This document shows, in pieces, positions 43,270-55,910 of a DNA stretch of 64,000 nucleotides. The stretch comes from Bathynomus jamesi. Lineage: Eukaryota > Arthropoda > Malacostraca > Isopoda > Cirolanidae. Under the pieces are notes generated by a model. It worked only from the letters and a program-made list of their open reading frames with translations, made no database searches and was not told where the DNA came from. The stretch lies in assembly GCA_023014485.1 (NCBI GenBank), contig JAJOZX010000090.1:697501-761500 (forward strand). Direction: 5' to 3'. The first letter of the stretch is position 1; the number at the start of each line of letters is the position of its first letter. A program made the position numbers and the translations under genes.

Positions 43270-44954
43270 TGCAGTAAGAAATTTTACATTGCTCGCGGGA
43301 ACTATAGGACTTACGACCTTTAAACCAGCCCGTTTCCTTCTATATTTAACAGTCCCTATTTTTAACATTTGTATGCAACAGAACTGCTATGTTAGGTTAA
43401 TACAGCTGGGCTTAACCAGACGTGCTCGGATATGGCAAGCTTTCTTTGTAGTCTTTGAGAATCGGAGCCTCAAGGGCTTACAAACTCTACAGAGAGAGCT
43501 ATTTAATCCTTTAAAGCAGAGACAACGACAGAATGTCGACTCCTTTTCAAAACTATATTACCCATGGGGCCAGTAAGAAAGAGAAGGAGAAAGCGGACCC
43601 ACTAGCATCTTCCTCTTCTCTAGCGACTTAGATGACTATTATCGGGTTTGCATTCATGATACGCATATGTTGGTTTTACGCTCTCGGCGATCATTCTAAT
43701 TTATATGAAAGTTAAGATATGAAATACAGTATGTTCGTTTGGTTCCTTACTGACCTTATTTTCAATGTATAATGGAATTCATAGGCCCATAAACGCAGAA
43801 ACAGAATATGGAATTATGCATTTATGATATTGCAAGTATTTTTACAAATAAAAATGAAATTGCTATTTTACAACTTCGAACCACATTACAAAATCAGATT
43901 AAAACACCTTTTACATGAAATTATACCAAGTTTTGTACTGTTAGTTTAATTTAGTTGTTTCTCCCTTGATAATCTCACAGACAAAGATTTTTTGTAGGTG
44001 CTGAATATATATTAGATATTAAGTATTTAACCTGATTTTCATTATTTGGTTCAGAATGTTCTGGTGTTATTAGGTTGTTGAATTTCGCTGTCCTTATTTC
44101 ATTCTTTTGTCTTGTCAGTTTCTTCTCGCTGCTCATCAACCTATAATTAAAGTTAGTGTCAACTATGAAGAATTTTGTATTCTCAAGAAAATAAAATTAC
44201 GCACCGACCACTTTATTCGATGCGCGTGTATAAGGTTACAAGGAGGACTCATGAAATAATTGGGTACAGGCTTTAATTTTTCTTGTAAAATATTATCTGT
44301 TAAGGGTAACATAACATACATCTCAATAGGTACACTCAGGAAAATCCTTGCCCATAGGTAAAAGATGTTATCCACGTAGGTAAACAATCCAAACCTAAAT
44401 TTTAATGTAATTACTGCGAAGTATGAACGGTCCATTATTGAGCAACAATTATATTTAAAGCTAAGAACACGTTCCAGCTTTGAATATAAAACAATAAATT
44501 GATCATTAAGTTTATCCCGGAAACAATTAAAAAATAAAGGAAACAAACAGAAAGAACCACTATAAAATTGCTTTATAACCCGTATATAATAAAGGACATT
44601 CATACACAGCAAGTAATCTAGTCGAATTTAGTTAACTTGACAAAATTGCTACTTAAAGACTATTGTACGTAAACTGACGTTCTTATCATTGATGTTATAT
44701 CATTTTAAATGTATTAAAATACCTAAGAATATTTGTGTAATGGAGAAGAGTGGCGAACACAAAGACAATGTTGACGACGCAAAACACTTCAACGGCCTTG
44801 AAGTAGCTCGATGAAGGAGACCCGGCTCTAGAAAAAATTCAACTTTAAAGTCGGATGCGAATGAGTTTTACGTCTAAAATTAGAACTTAAAGACAGCTAG
44901 ACCTTATAGCCGTTTCCCACTGGCTGACATGTCTCAGAACTTATATTACTGGTA

Positions 44955-44985
<31 letters not shown>

Positions 44986-45356
44986 TTATTATTATTAAGA
45001 CTATGAATACTAGTTTATTTCTATACATTTTTCACTCGGCAAATTTGTCAGATTTTTTATTAAGCAAATGTATACAAAAGGATTCCCATTTTCTTCGAAA
45101 ACTTTCACCGACAAAATTTTATCGATAACCTTTCTAAGTGAAATAATATAAAATGAATTTACAGCAAGCACAGCTCCAGTATTTGCTTTCAGTTCGATAA
45201 ACCGGTGAAATAGGTCTTATTCCACTAGCAGCAACAGTAGGATATGAAAGTCCTATTAAACGAAGTTCCAGCTTTCCAGCTTAGTTGCGCGGATTCGATT
45301 AACTAATAATAAAAATTCTGGAATAAATCGGTTTATGTGGGAAGGACATTAAAGAT
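43270..45356. other. Long stretch without a recognised gene
   Basis: A 95-codon plus frame (43289) and a 149-codon minus frame (44612-44163) show no domain, no codon pattern I trust and no homolog I recognise. A (TTA)n tract lies at 44955-44998. This is the largest part of the window not assigned to any repeat. Confidence 0.5.
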
Positions 45357-45360
45357 ATTT

Positions 45361-45801
45361 GAGGGGTCGCGCGTCTTAAGGTACCTAAGCGCCACCACAG
45401 GCGAAAACGTGTTTTTGATGGATATCATTATTTTCACCCTTGCTCTATCGCGTGGTTTGGGTTATAATGACCTTACGACATTAGAAGTATGGTTGAAAAC
45501 TTTATGAAGCGAACTACTTTTTTCACCTCTATCGCCAGCCAAAAGTTCACCCAAAGTTCGGCGTAATAAGAAAATTAAAAAAATTTAAAAAATATATATA
45601 AAATACAAAATATGAAAATTTATTCCAAAAACTCATCAACATCTTCATTAGCATACTTAGAACTCTAATTTAGCCAAAAATGAACATCTAGCTAGCTCAA
45701 TTAATAACAGATACTATTGCCAGAATATTGCTGAACTTTGGAGGCGATTTCTGACGAATTTTAATTTTGGCGCTTAGGTACCTTAAGACGCGGAACCCCT
45801 C
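45361..45801. mobile_element. MITE-1 copy 2
   Basis: 441 bp, close match to 7626-8064, with the same GAGGGGTCGCGCGTC ends. Flanked by ATTT on both sides (45357-45360, 45802-45805), so the duplication is 4 bp of A/T. Confidence 0.85.
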
Positions 45802-45805
45802 ATTT

Positions 45806-46105
45806 AGAAGTAAATATTTTTAAACCTGAAAAACTACCACTTTTAGACTTTTAGGCTTTCATAATACTCATAAAAAATATATCTTGAAGGTTTTAGGGTC
45901 AGGAACACACCAGTCCCCTAGCCAGGACTTCCCAAGGGCGGTTTCGAAATTGTAGAAAGGCGGACCGTTTGGTGCAACGACCTAGTGACTGCGGAGGGGG
46001 TTTAGAGTAATTAAGTTTAGAGTAGTTTAGAGTAGTTTGTGAAGTTTAAAAAAAAAATGTAAGTGTTTATTTACTAAATGATGTTATATATTATAATATC
46101 ATATC
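45806..46105. other. Unassigned, possible hAT-like edge
   Basis: CCAGTCCCCTAGCCAGGACT near 45909 and a G-rich phrase near 46360-46400 on the other side of family M copy 2 look like decayed hAT ends, but no duplication was found. Confidence 0.25.
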
Positions 46106-46113
46106 ATATAATT

Positions 46114-46316
46114 GGATCATCTGAAGATCAGGGTCCCCATGTATTCTTGTTTTTTGCTTTACAATACTAAATATAATAATAAATTAAATTGAATGCCCAG
46201 TTAGGTGAACTGTACGTCCTTGACGATTGGTTAGGTTAAGTCGTGATAGTTTCGTTAGTTTTAACGAAGATATCATTTGATAATTGAGGCTGGGGGCCCT
46301 GCTCTTCAGGTGATCC
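46114..46316. mobile_element. Foldback MITE family M, copy 2
   Basis: Ends GGATCATCTGAAGATCAGGG and complement. Flanks ATATAATT / TCATAATT (6/8). The left arm is partly replaced by AT-rich sequence. Confidence 0.7.
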
Positions 46317-46324
46317 TCATAATT

Positions 46325-46699
46325 TATAACTATGGTTACTAAAGTGGACTTTCCTGTAAAGGGAGGGGGGTCGATTCTTCGAGAAGCCCTAGGGCCGAGA
46401 CCATGTTAGGCTTCATTTAATCTCCTTCCTAACCCCAATTATTTAAAATATGGCAAAATAAACAACACTTATTTTATTTCACTTTCTAATGTAAAAGTCA
46501 CTGTAAATTCCGAATATGCAGTTATTTTTTACATTTTCTGAGCAGAAATTACTATAATTTAGCTATATACATTTGGACGTAGTGGCTCGAGCATTTCTTG
46601 GCAACAAAAGTTTCCGGTTCCAAAATTTTCTAGATGAAACTGTTGCTTCTGCGTTAAACATTTCCGAGAACCTCCATTTAGTATTGAGTTTTGGCAGAT
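46325..46699. other. No recognised gene
   Basis: Non-coding, AT-rich. It leads into the tandem repeat. Confidence 0.5.
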
Positions 46700-47450
46700 T
46701 TTGAAAAAAATCAAAAAGTCCTGTCACTCACCCTATTAGAGTACAGTGCAAAACCCATGATTTTGAAATATTCATAGAAACAAAATTCTTCATGCGACTC
46801 TACTAAAACTTACACGATATATTGCACGTACAGTAATCATACTTCACGCAAAATTTTACAAAATTTATTGGAAAGAAAATTTTTAAGGAGGGTGAAAATA
46901 ATTGCATTTTTGAGAAATCAGTAAAAAATGTTACTTTCAAATATTCATAGGAAAAAATGTTCCTCCAATTTTATTGAAACGTGCATTATATATTCTACAT
47001 AAATTAAACTTATATCATGAAAAATTTCAGCCAAATCTCTCGAGCAGAAAAAATTTAATAGGATAAAAATAATTGCATTTTTTTCAGAAAATCAGCCCAA
47101 AAGTGATTTACTGTACTGCTTGTAAATATTCACAGGAAGAGTCTTCATACGATTTTATTGAAAATTACAGGATACATTCTGCAGTATACACATTACTCTT
47201 GCTTCATGCAAATTTTCAGCAAAATCAATTGTACAGAGGAAGTTTAGAAGTAGGGATGGGAATAATTGCATTTTTTCACAAAATCACAGTCAAAACGTTC
47301 TCTACTATACTGCTATCAAATATTCATAGAAAATCTTTTAACTCGAGTTTATTAAAACTTGAAAGACACGTTTATCATATATAAAACTAACATCATACCA
47401 AATTTCAGCAAAACAGATTGCACAAAAACTTTTTAGTCATAAGAAATTCA
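46700..47450. repeat. Diverged tandem repeat, ~173-194-bp unit, four copies
   Basis: AAATATTCATAG recurs at about 46766, 46939, 47124 and 47318. AATAATTGCATTTTT recurs at 46898, 47069 and 47261. A CAAATTTCAGC-like phrase falls at matching phases. The units are old and unequal, like a decayed satellite. 47451-47784 beyond shows no gene. Confidence 0.65.
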
Positions 47451-47784
47451 ACTTTAATTTTCTCCAAATATACAAAATAAAAATACCAGAAATTGAAAGA
47501 ATCGTACAAGAAAAAGTATACATACACGTTTTTTTTTTTAAACTTCAAAGAGAATTGCTATATACTGTAAACTGAACTTCCCAAAAAAATATTTCCAGGA
47601 AAATTTGCGGGAGAGGGAAGTTGGTACTCGTGTCATGTGATCAGATGGGAATGACTAAATTTTTTTACAAAGTTAAGCTCAAAGCAATATATCTCAAACG
47701 CAATCTTCATTTAGGAAAAGTTGCCCAAGATGGTCAGGAGCAAGTTTCAGTTTTCTACCTTCTAGAGTTTGTTGTTGTTGTTGT

Positions 47785-50171
47785 TTAGCCGATCAGCCCA
47801 CCCTGATCGAGCAAGCCGGCGGCACGCAGGTAACCGATCGCCCTCTCCGGAGTGGACCAGAGGTTCAGCGCACTAGTGATGTTGTGTTGTGTTCGTTGTT
47901 GTGCTAGAGCGGTACAGTCCGTCATAATGTGTTCAATTGTTTGTGGTGTGTCTTGGCACAGGTGGCAGGTGTCGTCTATGGAGTTGTCTAGTCTGTGTTT
48001 ATATGTCCGTAAGTTTGGGTGATGTCCACATCGGAATCGTGCTAAGTTAACTCGATCCGATCTGCTCAGGCTGATCTCTGACCTGTTAATGGGTGGCGGC
48101 TTCGCACCTAGGACCGCATTCGGACCGAGTCGTGTCAGTGCTTTGTGGGTTAGGTGTGTGTGTATGTGTTTTCTGTACTGTGTGATGTCTGTGGGGCGTG
48201 TATGGAATGGAGTATTTCGTTATAATATCTCTCTGGTGTTACCTTAATGGTGCGAGGTGTTGGTGCATGATTGTACATGTAGTGGCAAGGGTGTTGTGGG
48301 TTAGTTGTCGCTGCTGCCATGAATTGTGTTCCCCTCATGTCTAAATGTTCCCTAACTTTTAGTATTTTTGTTTCTGTGTGCAGGTGTTCTATTGGTGTTG
48401 TTTGAGTGCATCCTGTAATGATACGAAGTGCGTTGTTGTTGTTGTTGTTTGTAAGGTGTTTATGTGTGTGTTTGAGATAATGGGTGCCCAGCATGGGCTA
48501 GCATAGTCCATAACTGAGCGAATATATTGTTTGTATATGAGTGATGTTGTTTCCTGCTGGTGTCCAAAGTTTGTGCGTGTTAGTACCCTAAGCGTGTTAA
48601 GTCTTGACGTACATTTGGTTTTAATGTCCTGAATGTGGTTTGCAAAAGATAATGATGTGTTGTATGTGACACCAAGTATTTTGGTTCTGTGAGTGTGTGG
48701 AATGTTGATGTTGTTTAGTGTAAGCTGTGGAATTACCTGGTGTTCTTTTGTGTTGCTTGTAAGCAAGGTGATGGTTGATTTTGTGGGCGCTACTTTGAGT
48801 CTATTGTGTGTGAGCCAGTCTTGTATACTGTTTATGTATGTTTGTAGGTTATTTGTAGCGGTGTCGATGTTGTTGTGGGTGGATGTTAGAGTGATATCAT
48901 CTGCATATGATGATAAGGTAAGCTTGTTATCTATGGGTGTTGGAATGTCATGCATGTATAAGTTGAAGAGTGTTGGTGAGAGAACAGAGCCTTGAGGGAC
49001 CCCGTTCGGAAAAAGCTTGTTTTTGGATGACTTGCCATTAAATGTGACATGTGAGTATCTTCCTGAGAGATAGTTGCTCAGCCACCTTTTGGTGTTATTG
49101 TGCATGTTTGTGTTGAGTATTTTGTTTATGAGAGGGAAGCGTGGGATAGCATCAAATGCTTTACTAATGTCTATTGTTGCTAATAGTGTACGTTGAGCTG
49201 GTCTTCTGGAGTTGATGCCATCCATGATGTGCTGCGTGAGGTTAGTGAGTAATGTCGTGGTTGAGTGGTGAGGTCTGAATCCATGTTGAGTAGGCGATAG
49301 TGGTATGTGTGGGTTGGTGATTTGTAAGATTAGTCTTTCTGTTACTTTGGAAGGTGTGCATAGTAAAGTAATGGGTCTATAGGAAGCTGGTTCTGTTGGA
49401 TTTTTGTTTGGTTTGAGTAGTGTAATAATTTTACCTTGTTTCCATATGTCAGGAATAATACAGTGTTGGTATGAATATGTGCTGATATTTGTGAGAGCTA
49501 ATATTCCTTGTGGGCCCAAGTGTTTAAGGTGTATGTTAGATATGTTGTCTGGTCCAGTAGCCTTCGAATTCTTAATGTTTTTGATGATCTTGGTGGTCTG
49601 GTCTGTATTGAAGGGTGTAATGGTCATGTCGAGTCTGTAGGTTTTCTTGTGTCTGGCTGTTTGTCTGTCTGCATGTTTCTGGTTGTTGTCTCTGTTTAAG
49701 TGACTTATCTTTGCGTAGTGATTAACTAGAATGTTAGCTTGTTGTGTGTATGTTGGGATATTATTTTGGCTGCGATAGATAGCCGCGTATAAGTGCTATG
49801 TGAATGTTTTGTTTGTGTACGAATTCCCTAAGCTGCATGATTTTGTTTGTGAGGCCATCTACTTTGTACTGTAATATGTTAATATTATACTTCTGTATGT
49901 GTCTCATGGTACTATTGTGTCTATGTCTTTGTGTATGGTGATATGTGTAAGTTGTAGTGGGGCCTGGATTAGTCTTAATGTCGCCAGAGAGTAAGAGTAG
50001 TTCGGGGAGCACGCAATTGTTCCCTGTAATTGAAAAAATAGCACGCTGAGAATAGGTCCGGGCCCCGGGAGCCGATCGGCACTCTGACCGTGCCACGCAA
50101 CAGGCCGTCGACTGCCAGTCTGGCCAACCGTAGACAGCCCGCTGCACGGAGATTTGAGGAAGTTTGGCCAC
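47785..50171 (-). pseudogene. LINE-C ORF2: 2A-like motif, truncated endonuclease, RT, CCHC
   Basis: The N-terminal part has LPELLLLSGDIKTNPGP, a 2A-like ribosome-skipping signature (consensus DxExNPGP, with Lys for Glu). The endonuclease begins INILQYKVDGLTNKIMQL, but almost all of it is deleted (join near 49765). RT: NSKATGPDNISNIHLKHL, SYRPITLLC, TQHGFRPHHSTTTLL, LLATIDISKAFDAIP, GVPQGSVLSPTLFNLYM, SSYADDITLTSTH (catalytic). The tail has ALRIITGCTQTTPIEHLH and a C-terminal zinc finger CHLCQ...EHIMTDC (CxxC...H...C). Frameshifts lie in an (AAC)n run near 48430 and an (AC)n run near 48155. A jockey-type clade is likely. Confidence 0.85.
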
Positions 50172-50330
50172 CAGCGCGTTGATGTTTTGGTTTGACGTCG
50201 CTTCTTCGCGTTGACGTGTCCTGCGCTGGAGGATGCAGCCACTGTTTAGAAGCTTCCTCGTCAGCTGCTAACACTTTTTTCACGTTGTTCTAGCTACTGT
50301 ACCTGTTCAGACGTTTTTTATAAACAAATC
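50172..50330 (-). other. LINE-C upstream region, GC-rich
   Basis: Overlapping minus-strand frames (for example one starting MKKVLAADEEASKQW at 50283) lie before ORF2. The GC content is well above the surroundings. It may be 5' UTR or the end of ORF1. 50331-50790 beyond it has no recognised gene. Confidence 0.4.
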
Positions 50331-50798
50331 TTTATAAACAAATATGCAATTTTGTCTTGCTCTCTTTGTTGGAGTTCTGAAAATGAATTGCCCTCCTCTC
50401 TGCTAAATTGCTCTAATATGGACTCTGTTTCTTCTCTTTCTTTTATTTTCACTAGAAATATGTCTAAAATTCAATACAGAAAAGTTCTTGGGAAGAATTT
50501 AGCACCACAAAGTTAAAACTGTGAAGCACAAAATGTAAAGTATGTACAGCTATATACTCGTGGTTATATTACAAATACATTTCTCCTCATTGGTGTAAAA
50601 GGATACCATGTCGAAACTACATGGGGTGAGGCTTCTGAAGTGAGACAACAATTGTAATTAAATCTGAGCTAAATACTCAGCAAATAGAAGCAGATAATGG
50701 TGAAAGTTTCATTCTGATCGGTTAATAAATAAGTAAGTTAGCTAAAACAATTTAGTTTCCCCTTCAATGTGAAGTAATTTAATTAGATTAAAATATTC

Positions 50799-51002
50799 GG
50801 ATCACCTGAAGATCCGTCACCCCAGCCTTTTTTTAGTTAGCTTTATAAGGCTAACTAACGAAAATATCACGACTTCACCTAACCAATCGTTAGATCAACT
50901 GTACGCCCTTGACGATTGGTTATGTTAGGTCGTGATATTTTCGTTAGTTAGCCTTATAAAGCGAACTAAAAAAGGCTGGGGTGACGGATCTTCAAGTGAT
51001 CC
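50799..51002. mobile_element. Foldback MITE family M, copy 3
   Basis: Palindromic, ends GGATCACCTGAAGATCCGTC and complement. Perfect 8-bp duplication AAATATTC at 50791-50798 and 51003-51010. This copy fixes the family's insertion behaviour. Confidence 0.9.
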
Positions 51003-51010
51003 AAATATTC

Positions 51011-51416
51011 TAATGATCTTAGGAAAATTTCGGATTCAGTAGCATGATAAAAAAAATCACTACTCTGTATTTAACAAAAAAATTATCTGGAATGCTACAT
51101 ACATTCATGTCAACAAATTTTTTTATTCTCATAATTTTCTATGGAGTCAGCGTTTGATTTCGTACTCTATGAACTTGTGGTACATTAAAAAATGTTAACA
51201 TGAGAAAATACTTAATATTTCCCACTTATAATTCAGATTTAGCGAATTAATGTTTGAGGCTTTGAAATAGCCTAAAATTATTCATCCAACCAACTACTAC
51301 CAGATCGAATGTCGCTTAATTTTGCTGATGGACAGGAAGCAGCGTTACTCACATACTCACAGAAGTCTTCTGGAAGAGGCCATCAAGCCTGTGACTCCAC
51401 CTCCGAATTTTCACCT
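51011..51416. other. No recognised gene
   Basis: AT-rich, partly the 3' UTR of LINE-D. No repeat terminus seen. Confidence 0.45.
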
Positions 51417-54400
51417 TCAGGTTATGTGTTCTGTCTGGTGGCGGTCGAGATTAGTACAAAGAATGTCGGCTCTGTAATCAAATTTGCGTTCCTGGTGGGC
51501 CCACACTCTATCAAACTTCTCAAAGCTCAGAACCGAATCTGAGTCAACTAATGAGGCTGGTAGACTATTCCAGGTGTTTACGACCCTACTGCAGAACGTG
51601 TATTTCCTCAAATTTAACCTTGGTCTCTCCTTGTAGATCTTCTTGGCGTGTCACCTTGTCATTATGTTGTCTTGAATCGTAAATAGATCTTCGCATACTT
51701 GTTTATCATAGATGTTACACGTAATCTTGAACACCTCTAACATATCCCCTCGAGATCTTCTATATGCCAACGTTGGTAAATCTAATTTCTTAAATCTTTC
51801 TTGGTATTTTAGGTCTCTCAATGATGGGATTAGCTTAGTGGCACGTCGTTGGACATTTTCTAAGGCCTCAATATCCTTTAACTTGTATGGGCACCATATT
51901 TGGTTGGCATATTCTAGATGAGGTCTTACAAGTGCAGTGTATAATGATTTAAACATTTCTTCGTCTAAGGTCACAAATGTTCTGCGTATTATTCCTACTA
52001 ATCTATTTGCCTTATTTATTTTCTCTGCTGAATGTTCTTACAATCTGAGGTTACTATCAATTATAACTCCAAGGTCCTTCTCTGAATTACTCTCACTCAT
52101 TTCCTCATACATTTCATATTTCTTATTCTGGGCAACTGCTCTTCCTATCCTCATATATTTACACTTACTAGGGTGAAACTTCAGCATCCACTTCTCTGAC
52201 CACTGCTTCATCTTCTTCAAATCCTCTTGCAACTTGGTGCAGTCCTCGTCTTCACTTATCTTTCTGAATACCTTGGTGTCATCCGCATATAAGAAGATCT
52301 CACTGTGTTTCACTACATCTGGCAGATCGTTGATGAATATCACAAATAACAGGGGCCCAATAACTGATCCTTGAGGAACACCACTAGCCACCTCTTTCCA
52401 ATCAGAGGCTTCACCATTAACCACTACCCGTTGCTTTCTATTACTGAGGAACGACTCGATCCATGTTATGAAACTACCAGTGATATTGTAACTTTTTAGT
52501 TTTTCCATCAACCTTCTATGTGGTACCCTATCAAATGCTTTCATGAAGTCGCAATAAGCAATGTCGACTGCGGCTCCCTCATCCAAGAAGTGGGTCCATT
52601 TGTCTAAGACTTTGATAAGCTGTAGAACTGGTGACCTTCCCGAAATAAATCCAAATTGCTTACTACTGAATAAATTATTCTCTTTCATGTGCTGCATGAT
52701 CTTTTCTCTTATAATTGATTCCATGATTTTGCATATTACACTTGTCAGGCTAATAGGTCTGTAGTTACCTGGCTCACATCTGTCTCCTTTTTTGAAAATT
52801 GCTGTAATGTTTGCATTTCTCCAATCTGACGGAATTTGCTGACTTTTAAATGAGTATTCAAATATGATCAATAGGGGTTCTAGTAATTCTTCCATTTCTT
52901 CTTTTATCACTATTGGGTGGAAACCATCAGGTCCTGGTGATTTGGTCCTCTTTAGCTTTTTAATGACTCTCCTGATTTGTGATTTAGTTATTTTCATTGT
53001 AGATAGTTCTGGTACTGGTTTGGTTTCTACTCTTGGCATATCCCCCTCAGGCTCCTGTGTAATGACGCTAGTGAAATATTCAGCCAACACTTCTGCCTTT
53101 TGCCTATCATCCTTAGTTTTGCATTTCTTTTCTTCGGTGACATACAGGTCAGTAACAGATGTTGTTGATTTTGTCTTAGATTGGACATACTTCCAAAATA
53201 ATTTCGGGTTAGTCTTTGCATTCTTAGCAATATTTCTTTCCTGGTTTTTTATTTCGCTCCTTGTTTCTCTTCTTACCTGATTATTGGTTCTTTTATATTC
53301 CTCTTGCATTTCTTTAAGTTCTTTGTCACTGCTACTTCGCTTTGTTTTTAAATACTTCATTCTCATCCAGAGTCTTTGTTTCTTCTTAATTTTGGACCAT
53401 AATTTTCGATTCGATTCATAGGCAGGTCACTGTTGGTTCTTTTTCTCAGACTTTCCTTCTCTCTAAACACTCTTCGTGGTATACACTCATCGATCTCCTT
53501 TTGAAATTTGTTCCTAAATCTACTCCACATTTCCTCTACATCCTGTACATCCAAAAACTCTTTCCAGTCTATCTGTTGCTTTCTTCTCAACATTTCATAA
53601 TTACCTTTTTCATTCAGATATACAATTCTTTTACATCTTTTATCCTGGGGTTTTATACTGCACTCGAATTGCACACAGGCATGATCGCTCTTACCAACTG
53701 GACTTAGTAACTGTATATCTTCGACTGTGCATTCGTCATCCGTGAATACAAGATCAAGTACATTACCTCGATCGCTTCCTCTAAATTTAGTCATCTCCTT
53801 TATGTGCTGTGAGAAATAACAGTCACGAACTTTTTCAATAAAATCAAACCCAAAGTTACCTTCCTCTGCTGGTACTGTATAATTTTCCCAGTTTATACTT
53901 GGTATATTAAAATCTCCTATAATAAGTTTGTGTCTTGAATCTAGGTCACTTATCTCCTGCATCAGTTCTAATAGTTCTCTATTATTCTCTGCGTCACTCG
54001 TAGGGATTCTATATATTGACGCTATTACCATATCATCACTACACCTTTAATTTTGAAACAAATGAATTCGCAATAATCTTTCTTAGAACTTACAAACTCA
54101 TAAGAGATATCCTTTTTTATATACAATAGTAAACCTCTACCTTCCTCCTCTGATGACAGATTTTTTTCAAACACTTCATATCCTCCTATGCTATATTCGA
54201 CTAGGCTTCTCTCATATCGGACGTTTTTTCGTTTAACCTCTTGTAGTGCTATTATATGGGAAGGTGTATCCATATCCCTTATTTTAGTCTTCATTTCATT
54301 GATCTTATCAGACGTATACGTATCCACATTAGAAAATAAAACTTTGATATTATTTACATTTTGTACACTATCTACACTATGATTCGACTGATGATTTACA

Positions 54401-54504
54401 TGCTGCTTCCCTCCTGTGTATCCTTGGGTGTTGCGTGCCACCGTTTCACCCTCACAATGTGCCGCTCCCAAGGGTAGCCCCTTACCACATACGGCATTGG
54501 TCAC
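51417..54504 (-). pseudogene. LINE-D ORF2: endonuclease and reverse transcriptase, nearly complete
   Basis: Endonuclease: NNIKVLFSNVDTYTSDKINE, IIALQEVKRKNVRY, GRGLLLYIKKDI, SIYRIPTSD, IIGDFNIPSINWENY, NVLDLVFTDDE, SDHACVQFE. RT: RTKSPGPDGFHP, GNYRPISLTSVI, KQFGFISGRSP, IAYCDFMKAFDRVPH, GVPQGSVIGPLLFVIFI, FLYADDTKVF. The tail has LVRPHLEYANQIWCPY, QRRATKLIPSLRD and VVNTWNSLPASLV. The break near 53410 is a 5-bp tandem duplication (AATCG). Another small insertion lies near 54030, a TAA at 52037-52035 follows NLRL, and another stop is at 51651. All key motifs of a CR1-like LINE survive, so only a few mutations separate it from an intact gene. Confidence 0.9.
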
Positions 54505-54689
54505 AATGTAGCCTTATTATTAATTCATAAAACATTAATTAACAAATACTTTTCAAACACTTGAAAGATCTCATAAACTTAATTGAAGAGGTTTGTGAAA
54601 TTACCTTTAAAATTACCTTTAGAATTGAATCTCCTTCTTAAAGTTATATTTGCACAAATCGTAATATTTGTGTTTTTTAATGCAGGAAG
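54505..54689. other. Spacer between LINE-D and LINE-E
   Basis: AT-rich with short repeats of AAATTACCTTTA near 54600. No gene. Confidence 0.5.
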
Positions 54690-55790
54690 GAGTTGCTAAG
54701 AGCGAATGCCCAAAAAAACGCTACCAACCCCATAGAAGGAGAATAAGAAAGCCGAAATCAAGATCTAAATTTTTCGAGATGCCTGGACAGTCTGTACCTG
54801 AAAGATTGGAGGGCATAGACAGAAGGAAAGATGGTTTGAGGAACTTTGTGCCAGAGTTGACCGGTTGAGTAGATGAAAGATTGAGAATACCGATTCACCT
54901 TGCGTTAGATAGTCGGACAGAAAAAGGGGAATGTGTCGAAAATCTGGTACTGCAAACTCTCATTAAACGAGGAAGCATGCTAGTAGAGCTGATTAAAATG
55001 AATGTGGGTAAAACCAAGTTACTGATTGTGAAGAAAATGAGAAATTCTGATTGTCATGTGTAGGTGAATGGTGAAACACTAACTAGAGGGGGTAGTGTAT
55101 TTTAAGTATCTGGGAACAAAAGAGGTACGAATACGGATGAAGTTAACACACGAGTAAATCAAGGAAGAAAGGTGGCAGGTGCGCTGAAAGCGATTGTGAG
55201 AAAGCGGAGACTGGATTCAGATGCTGAGATATTTACATGAAGGTGTGTTAGTACCGACACTTTTGTATGAGTGTGAAACATTTACATGGCATGAGAGGGG
55301 AAAGTTAAGAGGAGGAGTGGTTGAGATGGATAACCTGAGAATTCTGTATGTGTGCCGTGCGTCGGATTGATAGAGTAAGAAATCGTGTAGTTCTGGAAAG
55401 TGTGACGTTCAGAAGTCAGTGGAAGTGAAAATTGAGGAAAATGTGTTAAGGCGGTTTGGACATGTTGAAAGAATAGAAGATAACAGAGTTGGGGAAAGAG
55501 TTTATAAGAGTGTTTGCGAAGGTAGAAGGAGGAGAGGAATGCCTAGATGAAAATGGATGACATGGTGAATGATTGCGTGAGTAAGCGTGCACTTCATCTG
55601 GGTGATGCACGAGAAGTGGCTGCAAGTCGGTTGGAATGGAGGAGGTTTGGTAGAAGTATGTAAGTTCGAGACTCTGTCGCTTTTATTATTGGCAAGGCCT
55701 GGAGGCGCCACAACGCATGGTGCATGAAGAGTTATAAGTGTAGAAGTTTGCCATGTAGGGGAGGACGCTCCAGGATGACTGTGTGAATGG
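54690..55790 (+). pseudogene. LINE-E ORF2 C-terminal tail
   Basis: Mixed frames on the plus strand read NVGKTKLLIVKKM, NQGRKVAGALKAIVRKR, LRGGVVEMDNLRILYVCR, EENVLRRFGHVERIEDNR, GRRRRGMPR and GKAWRRHNAWCMKSYKC. This order (KT..VV, GRKV, FGHVER, GR.R.GRP) is the conserved region after the palm in a large group of arthropod LINE RTs. The catalytic domain is not present. Clade uncertain. Confidence 0.65.
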
Positions 55791-55910
55791 ATGTATATCC
55801 TTCACTTTCTACCTTCTCGTCCCAAATTCTTTGGAAATGAGATTTTTTATAATGCATTCATGTATGTATGTATGTACAGTATGTAAGTTATGTGTGTATG
55901 TATGTAAAAT
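55791..55910. repeat. (TGTA)n microsatellite region
   Basis: TGTATGTATGTATG-type units at 55859-55905 after the LINE-E end. Confidence 0.8.

Noticed and set aside
44163..44612. 149-codon minus-strand open frame
   Set aside because: No domain, no repeat context and no recognisable similarity. In AT-rich DNA a frame of this length can arise by chance.
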